Shown here: positions 45,990 to 61,080 of the stretch, in pieces
Numbering within the stretch: position 1 is the stretch's first letter
Layout: the number at the start of each line of letters is the position of its first letter
From: Carya illinoinensis
Taxonomy: Eukaryota > Streptophyta > Magnoliopsida > Fagales > Juglandaceae
Direction: 5' to 3'
Assembly (NCBI RefSeq): GCF_018687715.1
Contig: NC_056754.1
Location: forward strand, 18,647,501 to 18,711,500
Length of the DNA: 64,000 nt
Position numbers and translations under genes: made by a program
The notes under the pieces: generated by a model
The model's input: the letters and a program-made list of their open reading frames with translations, nothing else
Databases searched by the model: none
What the model was told of the DNA's origin: nothing

Positions 45990-46687
45990 AAGAGTGCTCA
46001 CAATGGTTCCTATATCTTATTTTTTTTAAATACATCATTAAAAATTATTTTTTCTATTTTATATACTAACTTTTATAATAGACCATATATATATATTATA
46101 TATATATATCAGTTTATCTATTTTTTATATATATATAATTTAAATATTTTTTTTTTAATTTTTTTTATTCATTTTTAATAGAATAAGCAATTGATGTCAT
46201 TTTGTTTTTAGCACTGTGTGCAGTGCACGAGCAAATGTTACCAGACATACGCACCTAATTTCCTTCGTAGCCCAAACAACTATTGGTGGCTGAATGTATG
46301 ATAAAAAAGAGGTTTTTAATTCTGAGATATTTTCTATAATTTTTCAAAGATACCGAACAGAGTGATCTATAAAAGTTTGAGCAATCTACAAATTCTTACT
46401 ATTTCTTATTTTATTGGCAGGTTCACCTACAATGGAGAAGTCCTTGTTCTTGTCCCTGGGTATTTGACTAGAAGCACACCTAAAATGTAAACGATCAAAG
46501 CCATTAGAAGAGAGGAAATAATTAAAAATATTTTAGAGGTGTGAACAGTATTCTATACATCTAGAGGATTACTATAGTAAAATGTAAATAAAGATGAAAA
46601 TACAAATCCATTGGAAGGTACTTTTGACCAATTTCTTTATATTATACAAAAAAACTGTGTTTTATGATAACCATTAGGAGTGCTCTT
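45990..46687. mobile_element. TIR element family C-like, copy 2
   Basis: It starts AAGAGTGCTCACAATGGTT directly after copy 1. When reverse-complemented its right end reads AAGAGCACTCCTAATGGTT, an inverted repeat of about 19 bases. The interior is AT-rich with no gene. Confidence 0.6.
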
Positions 46688-47883
46688 ATATTATGTCCCA
46701 TTTGAAACTTGACAACTCAGTTCAATTTAATTTTCTAACATCCAAATATCAAATTCTCAAATTATTAAATTTATTTCAACTCAAAATCTCTATATACATA
46801 GGATCCACAACTTTTTTCAACTCAACACTTATTTACACGTGGAACCCACAACTTTTTTCAATTTCTCATAAATATATCTAAATTCATTTTAATATCAAAG
46901 CCCAACTAAACTCATATTAAGGTCCTACAAAACTTAATCTATTATCTCAATTCATTACTATTCATAAGGAAGTCAATTCATTTCAATTCAGCTCAACATC
47001 CAAAAGAGACATATGCCCAATGATTCTTTTCCTGAATTTAGAGCTGAGTATCATCTCATGCAGGTAAGCCTTACTTTGACTCCATGTTTCCTTTCAGGGT
47101 CCCTGGGGGGGATTCAACATTTTATTTTTCAAAAAATGATATATATACAAGTCACCAACGCACAAATCTCGCACAAATTCTTTATAAAACAAAAGTGAAC
47201 CCCATTGTAGAAAAACATGAAAATTTTACTTTTTCTTAATGAGAATCATGTTTTTACAAAAAGCTTATACAAGATTTTACATTTAGAACTTATAGCTGCA
47301 TTACTCTTGCTTTTCAGTTCGAGGGCTAAAGTCTACTGACACGGCGACACTCCATTGTGGTCGGACGAGAATCTCACTCCTTTTTATTCGTAACACGCCC
47401 TTCAACCAAAGTGTCAAAATCTCCAAAAAGAAAATGCAGAAGACTTCTTCTTTTCCTACATTCTCCTCTTCACCAAACACAAATCAAAACCAGAAGATCA
47501 AGAGAAGAACCATAAGTCAACCAAAAACAATAAAAATAAGCAAATCAACGTAATTAACTAATAATCCAAAGTAATCCACACAAATGCAACAAAAGATTAT
47601 CTTTTGCCATATCTTATTGTGAAAAAGAAGAAGCGGTTGGAATGAAATGATAAGAGGAAATCGAAACTCTATGTCGTTTATATAATTTTTTTTTTCTTAA
47701 TTCTCCTTTCCATTATTTTCTAAAATGACTGCACAATGGTTATTTAGAGTCATAATAAAAAGAAAAAGAAAGAAAAAAAAAAAAAAAAACGACTCTATTC
47801 CAAATAATGTGGGTTTTATTTAACACATGCTCACTCAACATGGAGTTATAAAAAACAGGATAAGATCATCCACTAGATAAATT
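46688..47883. other. Intergenic region, nothing recognised
   Basis: About 1.2 kb without a supported gene. It contains TTCAACTC-type pyrimidine-rich repeats (46690-46990) and A runs (47770-47790), but no element boundaries could be set. Confidence 0.4.
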
Positions 47884-49053
47884 AGTTAGTTCTGAGTAAA
47901 ACAAAAGGGGTTAGAGGATTGGGTTTTAGAGATTTAGAATGTTTTATTAAGGCCCTCCTAGCTAAACAAGGATGAAGATTATTTTAGAATTTGACTTCTC
48001 TTGTTGCAAAATTTATGCAGATGAATTATTACATACATAAAGACTTCCTACAATCTAGTTTGGGATGTCAGCCTTCATATGCTTGGAGATAAATTTAGGG
48101 GCTAAGAGTTTATTACAAAAAGGGTTGATTTGGAGAATTGGAAATGAAAAGTCAGTGTCTATATGTTAGGATAGACGGGTTCCTAAACCTTAAACTTTTA
48201 AAATTTAGACTCCTCCTACTGAGTTGCCCATGTTAGCAAAAGTTCATGAATTGATTGATATTAATAACTGGAGGTGGAATGAGTGTTTGGGGTATGGATT
48301 TTCTATCCTTAAGGAATCATATGTATGAGCTGTTAGATCAACAAGAGTTTTCTTAAATGGTTGTGATATTGAGAAAGTTATGGCTAAGGAGAAATGCTAT
48401 AATATATAAGTAATCTTTCATTCATCCTACAAGTCCAGTTTCCCAAGCTAGGGAGTAATTACAGGAGTACCAGAGAGCCAAGATAGAAAGAGTAACCCAC
48501 AATAGTTGTAGACAAGCTGCACAACAAGGTTGGTTACCACCTAACAGGTTATAATGGGTTAAGGCAAATTGGAATATTGTAGTTGACAAAGTACATTCTC
48601 GAACAGGTATTAGGGTAATAGTAAGGGATCTAAACGGGAAGGTCTTGGTTGTCTTGCGTGAATCTATTGTCTTTGGTGCTAATTCTACCTTAGCAGAGGT
48701 TGGAGCTGCTTTGAGTGCAAGTGTGTTTTGTTGTGAGATGTAATTTGATCAAGTGTTATTAGAAGGAAATACTAAGTGGTTGGTTGATGCAGTAAGGAGA
48801 TTAGAAGAACTTCACCAAGTTTGGGCACATTGTGGAGGAAATCAAGCAAGTCCTAAATGGGTTAGATGATTGACAGATTTGTTATGTAAAGAGGAATTTA
48901 AATCACATAGCTCATATTTGCTGAAAATGCTTTACTTTGTATGTCCAAATGTGTAAATTTGGGGTCTGTATTAGAGTGCATTGGTGGACTTGTGATGTCG
49001 TATTTACTATTAAGTTAATGAATGTTGATGTAGTTTTCACTATTAAAAAAAAA
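47884..49053 (+). pseudogene. LINE (L1-type) 3' fragment with RNase H domain and poly(A)
   Basis: Broken frames on the plus strand read RGLGFRDLECF, KALLAKQG, LQSSLGCQPSYAWR and KGLIWRIGNEKSVSVY, the C-terminal region of plant LINE reverse transcriptase. Further on, 48550-48800 reads VKANWNIVVDKVHSRTGIRV with IVRDLNGKVLVVL, the RNase-H-like domain attached to many plant L1 elements. The sequence ends with an A run near 49042-49053. Many stops are present and the 5' part is missing, as is usual for truncated LINE insertions. Confidence 0.8.
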
Positions 49054-49123
49054 AATGGAGTATCGCAACTCGCAACTTTTAGTTCACATGCTTGGGCTAT
49101 ATGTTTAAGATAGGTTGGGATTA

Positions 49124-49615
49124 TAGCATTCACATAAGATTGGTCAAATGTATATTTAAATTTTTGCTAATATCACATGAATTTACTTTTGTATATTTTA
49201 TTTAAATTCAATCATCACATTGGATTATTCATGTACTCTTTCTATAATAAAAAAAATATTATTAATGTAATAATTTTTTATTTAATTTATTTTTATTACA
49301 TGTTGTAGTTTTATCGATTAAATTTTAATAATAATTAAATTTTAATTAAATTAATGTTTGTTTGGTATTATTTTAATGTTTGTTGGGGGTGAGAAAGTAT
49401 TAAATTTATTTGAATTATATTCTAATTAAATTGGGAGTGATAAGGTATTATTTTAATATTTATTGAAATTACTATAATCTTTCATATTTGGTGAATAACT
49501 ATAGCTAACATCCAAATTCTTTTAGCAATGCCCAATTCAATGTGAATATTTTTTGGTACATATTAACTAAATTTTAGTCATCCTTAACCTTTGGCCAAGC
49601 CGACGAGACTGTTCT
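49124..49615. mobile_element. TIR element family C, copy 3
   Basis: Left end TAGCATTCACATAAGATTGG and right end (reverse-complemented) AGAACAGTCTCGTCGGCTTG correspond to the two ends of 45111-45989. The AT interior resembles the same minisatellite with fewer units. Confidence 0.5.
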
Positions 49616-50250
49616 CACATTAGCTTTCACTCTGTATAAATTTAAAATACTTTAATAGTTTGAATTTTAGTAGCCTAATTCAGGGTCATCTAGTTTTTTC
49701 TTTTTTCTTTTTTTTGTTGCAAAAATCGTAGTTTTGAAATTTATATAATCCCAAAATTTTTTCTTGTATACAGTATTCAATACCGTCTCTCTACTTTAAA
49801 AAAAAAAAAAATTGTTAGGATCTTAAGCCGAGAAATATAAATTTAAGTTTCTTTGATTATAGGCACTTGGTTTAAAGGTTGTTTATTCCGATTGTATAAC
49901 GTTAACCCATCCATACGTATTACAAATACGAGTAATATTACATATAATTATAAAGTATTTAAGTGTCGTACAATTATTTTGTAAAAAAGTATGATTCAAT
50001 TAATCTATATTTCACGAATTGACATATAACTGTAGAAGTGCTATAGCTACTAAAAATTTATAAGAGTAGGTTTATAAACTATCAATAAATTCATGTATTT
50101 GTTAGATTTAGTTTATTATAAAAATAATTTTACAAGTTGATGTTTAATATTAAATTACGTTAGTTTGTGAGTCTATTTTGTTTAATGACTAAAGTATTTT
50201 TCAATGAATAATTATTATAATATTATGTTATAAAAAATTAAAAAAATAGA
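49616..50250. other. AT-rich intergenic DNA
   Basis: No gene. 49928-50050 partly resembles MITE family B in the opposite direction (GAGTAATATTACATATAATTATAAAG). Confidence 0.3.
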
Positions 50251-50408
50251 TAAATGATATTTGTAGTCGTGATTATATAAGTACTTATAATCATTTTGAA
50301 AATGTGAATAAATACAGGATTCGCATAAAAAGAAAATTATTTTTTAATTATAGATTTCACTTTTTTTAAAGCAAGTGCATAATATTTATATATTTCACAA
50401 CTATACTT
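50251..50408. mobile_element. Fold-back MITE family B, copy 2
   Basis: AATGATATTTGTAGTCGTGA at the left and TTTCACAACTATACTTAGAG at the right match the copy at 61673-61849, with a shared AT-rich middle. The ends are imperfect inverted repeats of each other. Confidence 0.6.
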
Positions 50409-51229
50409 AGAGCCTATTTGAGATTGCATTATGAGTCTTAAAAAGTGATTAAATATTCTTAAAAACTTTTTAATGAAAAAATTAGGCCGTTTTGATGTTA
50501 CATATTAAAACACTTTTAATCTCAAATAAGCTAAAAAGTATGTTTGAGGAAAAACATCATTTTGATGTTTCTCAAACACGTTTTTCCAAATAATACGGAA
50601 CGCAATTCAAATTTTAAAAAGTCTGTCAAGAGACGAATATATCTTTACAATTTTAAGATAATTACAACTTTCAAATTTTCAAAGATATGATTTTAATCTT
50701 TACAAATTTAAATAATCCTCATTTCTATTTCAGAAAGTACTTTTTTTAATTTGTTACCAAACAAATATAATATATTTGAAGGTGCTTTAAATACATGGTT
50801 ACCAAACAGTAAATAACTTTTTAATAGTAGAACTTATTATTTAAATTCTAAGTTATAAATTCTAAAATTATAAATTATATTTTTCTGCTTGGCCACTGAG
50901 ATTTTTCATATGAAAACTTTGAGTTTTAAGATTAAATATTAAAATATTATATTTTAATATTATTATTATTTTAAAATTTGAAAAAATAGAAAAAAAATTA
51001 AATTATTTATTATATTTTATATAAAAATTTAAAAAAATTATAATAATAAGATAAAAATTTTATGCTTAAAATAAAAATTTATAGCCAAACATTAGCTCAC
51101 AATAATCTCAAACATGCGCTTAGTATTACTCAAAAAAAGTAGAGGGGCAAATTTGGACACGAGGAGATTTGACCTTTTGCCGTCTTCGACGCTTCGTCGT
51201 GGTTGGCGGTTTCTCCTCCCGAGTATGCA
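50409..51229. other. Upstream region of RABH1
   Basis: AT-rich, with a small imperfect hairpin at about 50540-50583 (TGTTTGAGG...TCTCAAACA). No gene is seen. Probably contains further MITE debris. Confidence 0.35.
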
Positions 51230-51237
51230 TATAAATA
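51230..51237 (+). promoter_or_regulatory. Probable TATA box of the RABH1 gene
   Basis: TATAAATA lies about 125 bases before the ATG at 51362 and would start a leader of about 90-100 bases. It is the only good TATA match close upstream. Confidence 0.6.
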
Positions 51238-51358
51238 CCTTAAACTCAAAACTCCAAACATTCTTCGTTTCTTCTCTCTCCAAATTTTCACAGAATTTCT
51301 GAGATTCAGATCTGAGCAATCTTTCCATCGCCTTCACTTTTCTCACAATTAGAGCTGA

Positions 51359-54100
<2,742 letters not shown>

Positions 54101-54817
54101 AGAAATGCATTTGTCTAAGATAAAGACAGAGAGAGGCAATTACATGGAAATTCAAAGAGAGAAGTACATCTACGGTAAGATAAAGTAGCAGCAGCAGATA
54201 TGATGCTTTGTGTTCGATGTACCATCAGGTTGTTTCTTAGTGTTCAGGGAACAAAAGGTAGAAAAGGCTCTGTTCTAAATTACCAGATTTGATCATTTTG
54301 AGAATCTTCGTTACCATTACCATTTTGTTTCTGCAGTAATCATGTTGTTAGTGGCTGTAAACTGTATTCAGAGTTTCATTTATTACAGAAGATTTTCTTT
54401 TCATCACTTATCCTAGGACTGGCTCGAGAACAATGATTTTTCTTTTTAGAGATCACCTTATAGATATATGAAGGTTTCTGTTGAAACTGGCAACACTAAC
54501 ACTAGATATGAAGATTGAGAATGACTATTAGCTGGAGTTAACTGGTTAGCACATGAAATTGGTAAGATTAGGAAGAAGGGAGCTCCAAAGATACAAAATT
54601 ACAAAAATATGAAGATTGCCATGAGCCCGTAAATAGTCAGATATCACAAAAAATCTATTAGAAATGTGAATGATACTATGTACAGAGAACAGTGAACACT
54701 CAAAAACATGTTTATATGAACAGTAGGAGAAAGGGAACTCCAATGATGCTTCTCAAGAGAAGTTTATAAAGAAGAGCAAGATGAAGCATGAATTGGAAGC
54801 AAAGGAAGGCCAGACCT
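54101..54817. other. 3' flank of RABH1 facing the next gene
   Basis: The first few hundred bases are likely the RABH1 3' untranslated region. The gene at 54818-60585 ends convergently just beyond. No other feature is recognised. Confidence 0.5.
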
Positions 54818-57800
54818 TCAGACACGAGCATAAGCATCACCATTCTGCCTAACTCTCAACGTGAGATATATCAGCACCAATGTTCCCAAACTTGATCTAG
54901 GAAAAAAAAAAAAAAAAAGCACACAGTTGAGTCAAATGGTCAGTACAAGAAAAAACAGAGAGAGGATAAATATAGACCAGGCATTTAGAGTAATTGACAG
55001 CCTTTACAGTGACAGCTAAATTGTTAGTATTTAGTTCAAAGAATGCATCAAGTTACTTGGAAAGTGCTCCATCCATCAACCAAAAAAACTTCTGTTCAAA
55101 GAACATCTCAACCTTTTTTTTTTTTTTTGATATCCTTGGGTGTCCAGGCCAGCTTACGCGCACCTCGACTAATTCCACGGGGCCCTGAAGTTAACGGTCA
55201 GGTAAACCTCCAGTGGCCTTGAGGGGACTCGAACTAGTGACCATTGGGGAGCAAACCCAAGGCCTGACCAATTGAGCTACCCCTCAGGGTTCAAAGAACA
55301 TCTCAACCTTAAACCAAAGAAGTTCAAGTTTGTCTTCTCGTTTTGTAAGCATGTATGTCCTTTAGTTACAGAATGTGTGATCGAGTGTAATGTTTCCAAC
55401 CATAGAGTTGCTGGTGATGACAGAATGTGGTCCTATAATTTCTCGGTGATGAGTCATTCGCATGTTCTAAGTCGCAAGTGTTCACTGGAATATGATCCTA
55501 TTAGTTAGTTACTATAATTTAAACAATATGATGATAACTCAACAAAGCGGAGAATGGAAGGTAATATAAAACAAAAGGGAGAGAAAGAAAAGGTTGAGTT
55601 GCTCTCAACTCGACTAATAAGCCTGGCCCCAATAACTAAAGGCTGCAGCACAGTATTTTTAAAAAAGAACTTTAGATTTTCATGTCTTCCTTGCAGCCTA
55701 TTCTTCTTCACCTTACAGGAATCCACATTCTATTTTACATACAGTGTCCTCTAATATTATGCTCCTTGATGATCAATCCATAATAAAATCTGGTCACTGT
55801 TTGCTTACTCAGTAACTCTTGTAAAATTTCAGCAGCAGGCCACCGATCCATGCACATCTAAAACTACAATTTATGCTTTAGTCTTAATTTTAAGACAAAC
55901 ATCTCTTAAGAGTTTAAAGTTCAGAAGGCATCATCATGATTATTCTGGAATATAAAAGGTTGATTATTAACATTAAAATGAAATGCTGGGGTCTCAAACC
56001 AGATCTTAGTGGAAAACACTACTGTCGCTACTAAATGTCATGTTAATTACAGTTCCACCAATGCATTTTTTTGATCAAGTCAATTATTGATTTAATACTG
56101 CCATATATTTATAGTACCAGTAATATTGTGAACAGAACATGAAAATCCAGATTATTCTATAACTGGTGGGATCTATTAAGATGTTAGCAGGATTTTTATT
56201 TTTTTTATTTGGAAATGTTGTCATGAAGCTAATATTACTCATATTAGGGAGATTACTTGAGGCATGAGACAAACTTTTAACTACATTCAATTCCTTGTGG
56301 ATCTGGAGCTTACAAGATTGAAAATAGGAGAACGATCTTTCTTGAATCAAATGAGGTGGCACGTTTATATTTCCTCCATCGATTATTTGAAGTATCATAG
56401 GTCCTTTCATTCCCTGATTTATCTGTTAGAGATGACAGTTGAGAGACAAATTAAGTACCTAGATGTAAGCCAGTTAAAGAATTCGGTAAGTGTTTGAGAA
56501 ATCATGTGAGAAGTTAAATATATGTGTATTAAAAACTAAAATAATTAGCAAATGCTTCGGAGTAGCGATGTAAGAGAAATTGTAGAGAAAATCAATAGAA
56601 TATGAAATATATGTGCCCTACAAGGAAGTCGACTTAATTTTTAGATGAGAAACAATGAAAGATTCAATACATCCAAAATACTACAATCCGAGGAATATGA
56701 TATGAAAGACTCCTGATAGAAGTTGATGAGCTATATTAGTAAGAAGGGTTCCAATCTGATTAGTGATACAAAGCAAAGGGATCATGACCAATAATTCTAT
56801 CTTCGAGTTCAGGTCAATATTGGAATTTTTAGAGCGTCTCAGTGCTATTATGTTCATCTTTGCGCACTACCAGCCACCATTCCGCAGGATATAAACCTAA
56901 TATGAAGTTATCTTCTTTTGAAAAAGGTGGTCAATCAAATCTCATGGAGTTTTTAGTATGTCTCAGTGGTCTGTTCATGTTTGTGCACAACCAGCTCATT
57001 ATTCTGTGGAAAATGAACCTAATATGAAGTTATCTTCTTCTTTTCTTTTTTTTTTTTTTTTTTTTTTTTTTTGATAAGTAAGAAATAAATATTATCGATA
57101 TGAATGAGATAGGCATAAGCCATGTACACCGGAAGTATACAGAAAAACACCTAAATACATTCTAACTGCGATGAATGAAGTTATCTTCTTTTAAGAAAGG
57201 TTTTTATCATTCTTTGTTTTAAACATGTACAGATTTAGTTAGGCACCACATAAGTGGTTAAAAGATAAATACGATGAAAAATATCACAAATAAGAGAGTA
57301 AATGAATGGTCATAAATGCTCATATACCTCTTGAAGTGTTTGTCAAAAGTTGCACAATTTTTCCACCTATCTTAAGGCTTGCCTGTCTCCACAACACCCT
57401 CTGCAAATGCTTTAAGCCATTAAGTACAAACATTAGAGACAGGGAAACAGTTGTCCAAAAATGAAAGAGAAATTAACTAATTAAAAATCAAATGCTTTTA
57501 CGGTCTGAAATTTCTTTACATCTGCTATTGTTGGTCCGATATTACTTTACATGCGCTATTTTACATCATCTAAAGGCTATACGATGAGCAGATGAGCAGA
57601 TAAAACTTACAGTCAGCACACCCTCACTTTTCAAACTTTCAACAGTTTCATCAGTAGATTTGGGTGTTTTTGAACTTTCCTTTCCAATATTTATGTCAAC
57701 AATGCAGGGGGGAATAGCATCAGCACTTTTCATTTGAAAGTCAATGCAATTCTGGCAATTCAATTGTGCATCCAAGCACATCTGATCATTCGATGGGTTA

Positions 57801-60585
57801 GCAACTTCCAAGAAGCTTAGAAATGCCAACTCCGAAGCACATTGTGGATCATTGCCTTCATTGGACAACACCGAAATGCTGTAGACGTCTTGGCCCTGCA
57901 AGTACGAGGGACTCAAAAATCTAAACAGCATATCTTAAATCACTTCCAAATGCTCATTTTGGTTTAAAAGTAAACATACAAGTGGCAAGAACAAAAGAAA
58001 TGGAACCAAGGGGGGCTCATGGGCTGTGTCCACAAACTCTTTGGCTAGAAAGATAACAAAATTAAGGTCATGTTTGGAAAGTGAGATGAGTTGAGAACAT
58101 CTCATCTCATCTCAAAACTTCTCATAATTTCCTTCACAAACATCACTCAAATACAAAACACTTTTCATTTTAAATCTTCAACTTTTTCATCTAATCATTA
58201 CAACTTTCTCAAATTTCCAAACAAAACACAAAAACCAATACAACTTTTTCAAATTTCAAAACAAAAATAATATTCAAACATTTTTTTAACTCTATAATAT
58301 TTTTATTCAACTTTTTCTCTCTCCGTTCCCAAAACCAAATAAAACATCTTAACTCAAACCATTTCACTACTATACACAAAATTCTCATCTCATCTCATTA
58401 TCCAAACATGCCTCCTAGAGTAAAAAGTGATAACAACTGAAAATCTACAATCAAGAAAGATGACTGTAGCAGAAGTAACTATAGCATAATCCATGTAAAA
58501 TTTCATTGCCCATGAGGGTCTTCTTATCATCCCTTACTAAAAGCAAAAGAATAAACTCAAACACATTATTCAGGATTCACTAAAATGTTATAACAGCTTG
58601 TCTAGCATCCTTCAAAAACCTTCTTGCATACAATGTTTGAGTGAAATGCCAAATTAATTTTATTTTTTTTATTTTTTAATATGTGAAACACCAAATCAAA
58701 CATACTCAGTTTTCAGAGTACAAATTTGCTATAAGAAGCAATGCATTCATAAAAATGTGCTTCTGAATGAATATTCAATCATTTTTAAGCACCAAACTCC
58801 CAGTACCACAACATTGATGTGGAAAACTTACATGTGAACTGTGAAAGGGGCAATTTAATCTTTCTGGAAATGAAGGCCTCTCAAGAAGAATTGGCAGAAT
58901 GTCTGCAATGAATTGTTAAGATAACCATTAAAGATACATATAAAAACAAAAACAGTAAAGATGCTAACACAAATAAGGTACTTCACTGGGAAACTGATTA
59001 CGTGCAATTACCTATAGAACAGTGCTGGCTGATCTCATCAAAACTTGGCTCTAGTAGTTTGATACATGGACAGCTTACAGGTGGGCTGCAACTTCCATCC
59101 AGGATGCCCTTGATGTTCTGTTGGCACTGCAAGTAAGTACGCCTCAGAGTCATGCATGAAAAAAAAAAAAAAAAAACTCTAATTAAAATACATGACCTTT
59201 ATATGGTACCACAATCATTAAAATTAAAATGCCATCATCACAGTGGGAAGTTAGTTTTGGCTAAGAGTTTAGACAATCATTCCATCTTATTACAGATACA
59301 AAGGTTGTGGTCCCAATGGGGGTGGGACATTTCGGTATCCAAAGAAAGCACCATAAAATTGGACTTCCTCTATATTTGTGACAGCACAAAGGAACAAGTT
59401 TCCTACAAAGTTAGATAATAACCAGAGCACTGTCATGCCAATAGGAAAAGCCTAAGAGACATCTGGAAAATCCTCCGAATTAACAGAATTCTCAATGCAA
59501 AATAGAAAACTTCAGGCAATCATTAGCGGTTTCGAGTCGAAATTCTCATTCTTGCACCACTTGAAGAGAAGATGAAGTCCATTGAATCAGCAAGCCTTAG
59601 TAGATCTAAGTTTAGAGCGTTTTGGCTACACAATAGTGATCAAGTTTCAGTGACAATAACTATTAATCTACAGTTTCCCCTATATATAGAGGACACATGA
59701 AAGCATCGGATTGCAAAAGCTTGACATTAGTTCAATTATTTTTTTATTGGCATAGGGTGTTCTAAACAAAGTCCTGGCTAATTTGGGGGTCTTAAAACCC
59801 TTGACAAGGAGTTTCTCGCAAGTACACTTCGATAATTTAAGAGAATATTCTCTCATTCCGATGACCTCAAGAGTGTGAATGCTGAGTTTCAAACCCATAA
59901 CGTCTAATTTATACAGCTCGCCCTAGATCACACGCCACCCCTTGGGGTTGACATTAGTTCAATATGAACAAACGGAAGCCTTTGGAACAGAAAATTCGAA
60001 GTTTAACGTGCCGATTCAAGTCCAGAAGAAAAACTACTTATGAATGCACTGGATTAGAGCATAATTGGAGAAGTAGACCATGTCAATTCCGCATTTTAAT
60101 TTGACAAAATTAAAAGAGAAATGCGTCCATAACAAGCAGTCACAAAATTCAGCTCTTAGTACAAAAAATAAATAATAAAGTCTAGCCAATTAATTTTTAG
60201 ATATATGCTACTGGTAGCTGTGGAAAATGAGTGACTATTTTTCTTTTCTCTCCAAATTTCAGTAATGAAGAAGCCAAATGAATCAAACTCAAAATTCTGA
60301 TTTCGTTTTGGTTTAACTTTTCCTTTTTCAAGGTCTTGGCAAATAAACCTTGCAGTGTAGTTTGGACAGCGAGCAGCTGAATTCGGAATGAATAGAGAAA
60401 ATAGAGAAAGTAAACTGGAAATGTAGCTGAAATTAGAGATCCAAAGGTCGAAATGGTTGGGAATTGTGACTCACAAGTAGCTTAAATTTCGAAACGCGAA
60501 TAACAAACTTTACCTCATCGAACGGAATCGCAGCCATTGCGTGGAAATCTGCAGGGAGACTGTGTGTAGCCGTGGGTTCGGTCAT
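54818..60585 (-). CDS. Multi-exon plant gene of unknown function
   Basis: Five exons join in frame: 60585-60514, 59126-59012, 58902-58832, 57895-57611 and 57400-57328, all with GT-AG introns. They encode about 205 residues: MTEPTATHSLPADFHAMAAI at the start, a Cys/Pro-rich stretch (GSCSPPVSCPCIKLLEPS), ILPILLERPSFPERLNC, an acidic Ser/Asn-rich stretch with CASELAFLSFLEV, then RVLWRQASLKIGGKIVQLL. A probable last exon at 54896-54818 ends SLGTLVLIYLTLRVRQNGDA and YARV, a single hydrophobic segment near the C-terminus, so a tail-anchored membrane protein is possible. At least one exon between 54897 and 57327 is unresolved, because the visible phases do not join; 55857-55809 is a weak candidate. 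I do not recognise the family. Introns carry a SINE, a retroposon and a MITE. Confidence 0.65.
55094..55310. repeat. 22-base target-site duplication around SINE copy 2
   Basis: A perfect 22-base direct repeat beginning GTTCAAAGAACATC occupies 55094-55115 and 55289-55310. Its length and A/T content are typical of LINE-mediated insertion. Confidence 0.95.
55116..55288 (-). mobile_element. tRNA-derived SINE, copy 2 (recent)
   Basis: On the minus strand it starts CCTGAGGGGTAGCTCAATTG (box A) and continues with GGTCACTAGTTCGAGTCC (box B). A conserved body with CCACTGGAGGTTTACCTGAC follows, and it ends GGATATCAAAAAA with a poly(A) tail. The perfect target duplication shows a recent insertion. It lies in an intron of the unknown gene, in the same direction. 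Confidence 0.95.
56830..57041. repeat. Diverged tandem duplication, period about 122 bases
   Basis: Two blocks share CTCAGTG, GTTCAT.TTTG.GCAC.ACCAGC and AACCTAATATGAAGTTATC. They differ by about one base in six, so the duplication is old. It lies in a large intron of the unknown gene. Confidence 0.75.
57040..57174 (-). mobile_element. Short retroposon (SINE or LINE 3' end) with target duplication
   Basis: The 16-base repeat ATGAAGTTATCTTCTT occurs at 57024-57039 and 57175-57190. Between lie a long T run (the poly(A) of a minus-strand insertion) and about 100 bases containing GATAAGTAAGAAATAAATAT and GCCATGTACACCGGAAGTAT. No box A/B was found, so it may be a severely 5'-truncated LINE. Confidence 0.82.
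58066..58412. mobile_element. MITE in intron 3 of the unknown gene
   Basis: The ends form inverted repeats of about 25 bases: GGTCATGTTTGGAAAGTGAG with ATGAG on the left, and GGCATGTTTGGATAATGAGA with TGAG when the right end is reverse-complemented. ATCTCATCTCATCTC-type repeats lie just inside each end. There is no coding sequence. Target duplication and superfamily are unclear. Confidence 0.72.
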
Positions 60586-61080
60586 TGGAGACAGCCTTTT
60601 ATTTCAGATTAAGATGTGAGAGAGAGAGAGAGACGAACGTTACGTGCAAGAGGGGCTTTTTCTTTTTCCTTTTTTATTAGGCAAGAAAAGCTGCCGATTA
60701 GGAATTTAGGACATAGACGACGTGACAAAATAGTAAAATACTTCCATCTCGCTGTGACCAAATTGACCTCCCCTTCCCATACAATGACTCCTTTACCTCT
60801 TCCTATCCTATCCTCCCCTTCGTTATCACGAATAAAATATTACCTTTTATTTTTGCTTTCCTCTCGAATCATCAATTATTTGGTATCTATATCATAAGAT
60901 AATAACAATATTAAAAGTATAATATTATTTACTATACTTTTAATTATTATAATTTTTATTGTATCTTTATATAATATTTAAAAATAATTTATCATTCCAC
61001 TCAGATCACACTCAGACAAGAATTTTGATTTGAAATGGTGAGATACTGTCAATAAATTTTCCTTGCTTTTAGGAAGTGTT
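60586..61080. other. Promoter-side region of the unknown gene
   Basis: The first 60 bases upstream include a GA repeat (60617-60632). CT-rich sequence follows to about 60880, then AT-rich DNA. No firm regulatory site was placed. Confidence 0.4.

Noticed and set aside
55809..55857. Candidate exon reading CMDRWPAAEILQELL in the unknown gene
   Set aside because: It has acceptor and donor signals, but its phase does not fit the preceding exon without a stop, so it was not included.
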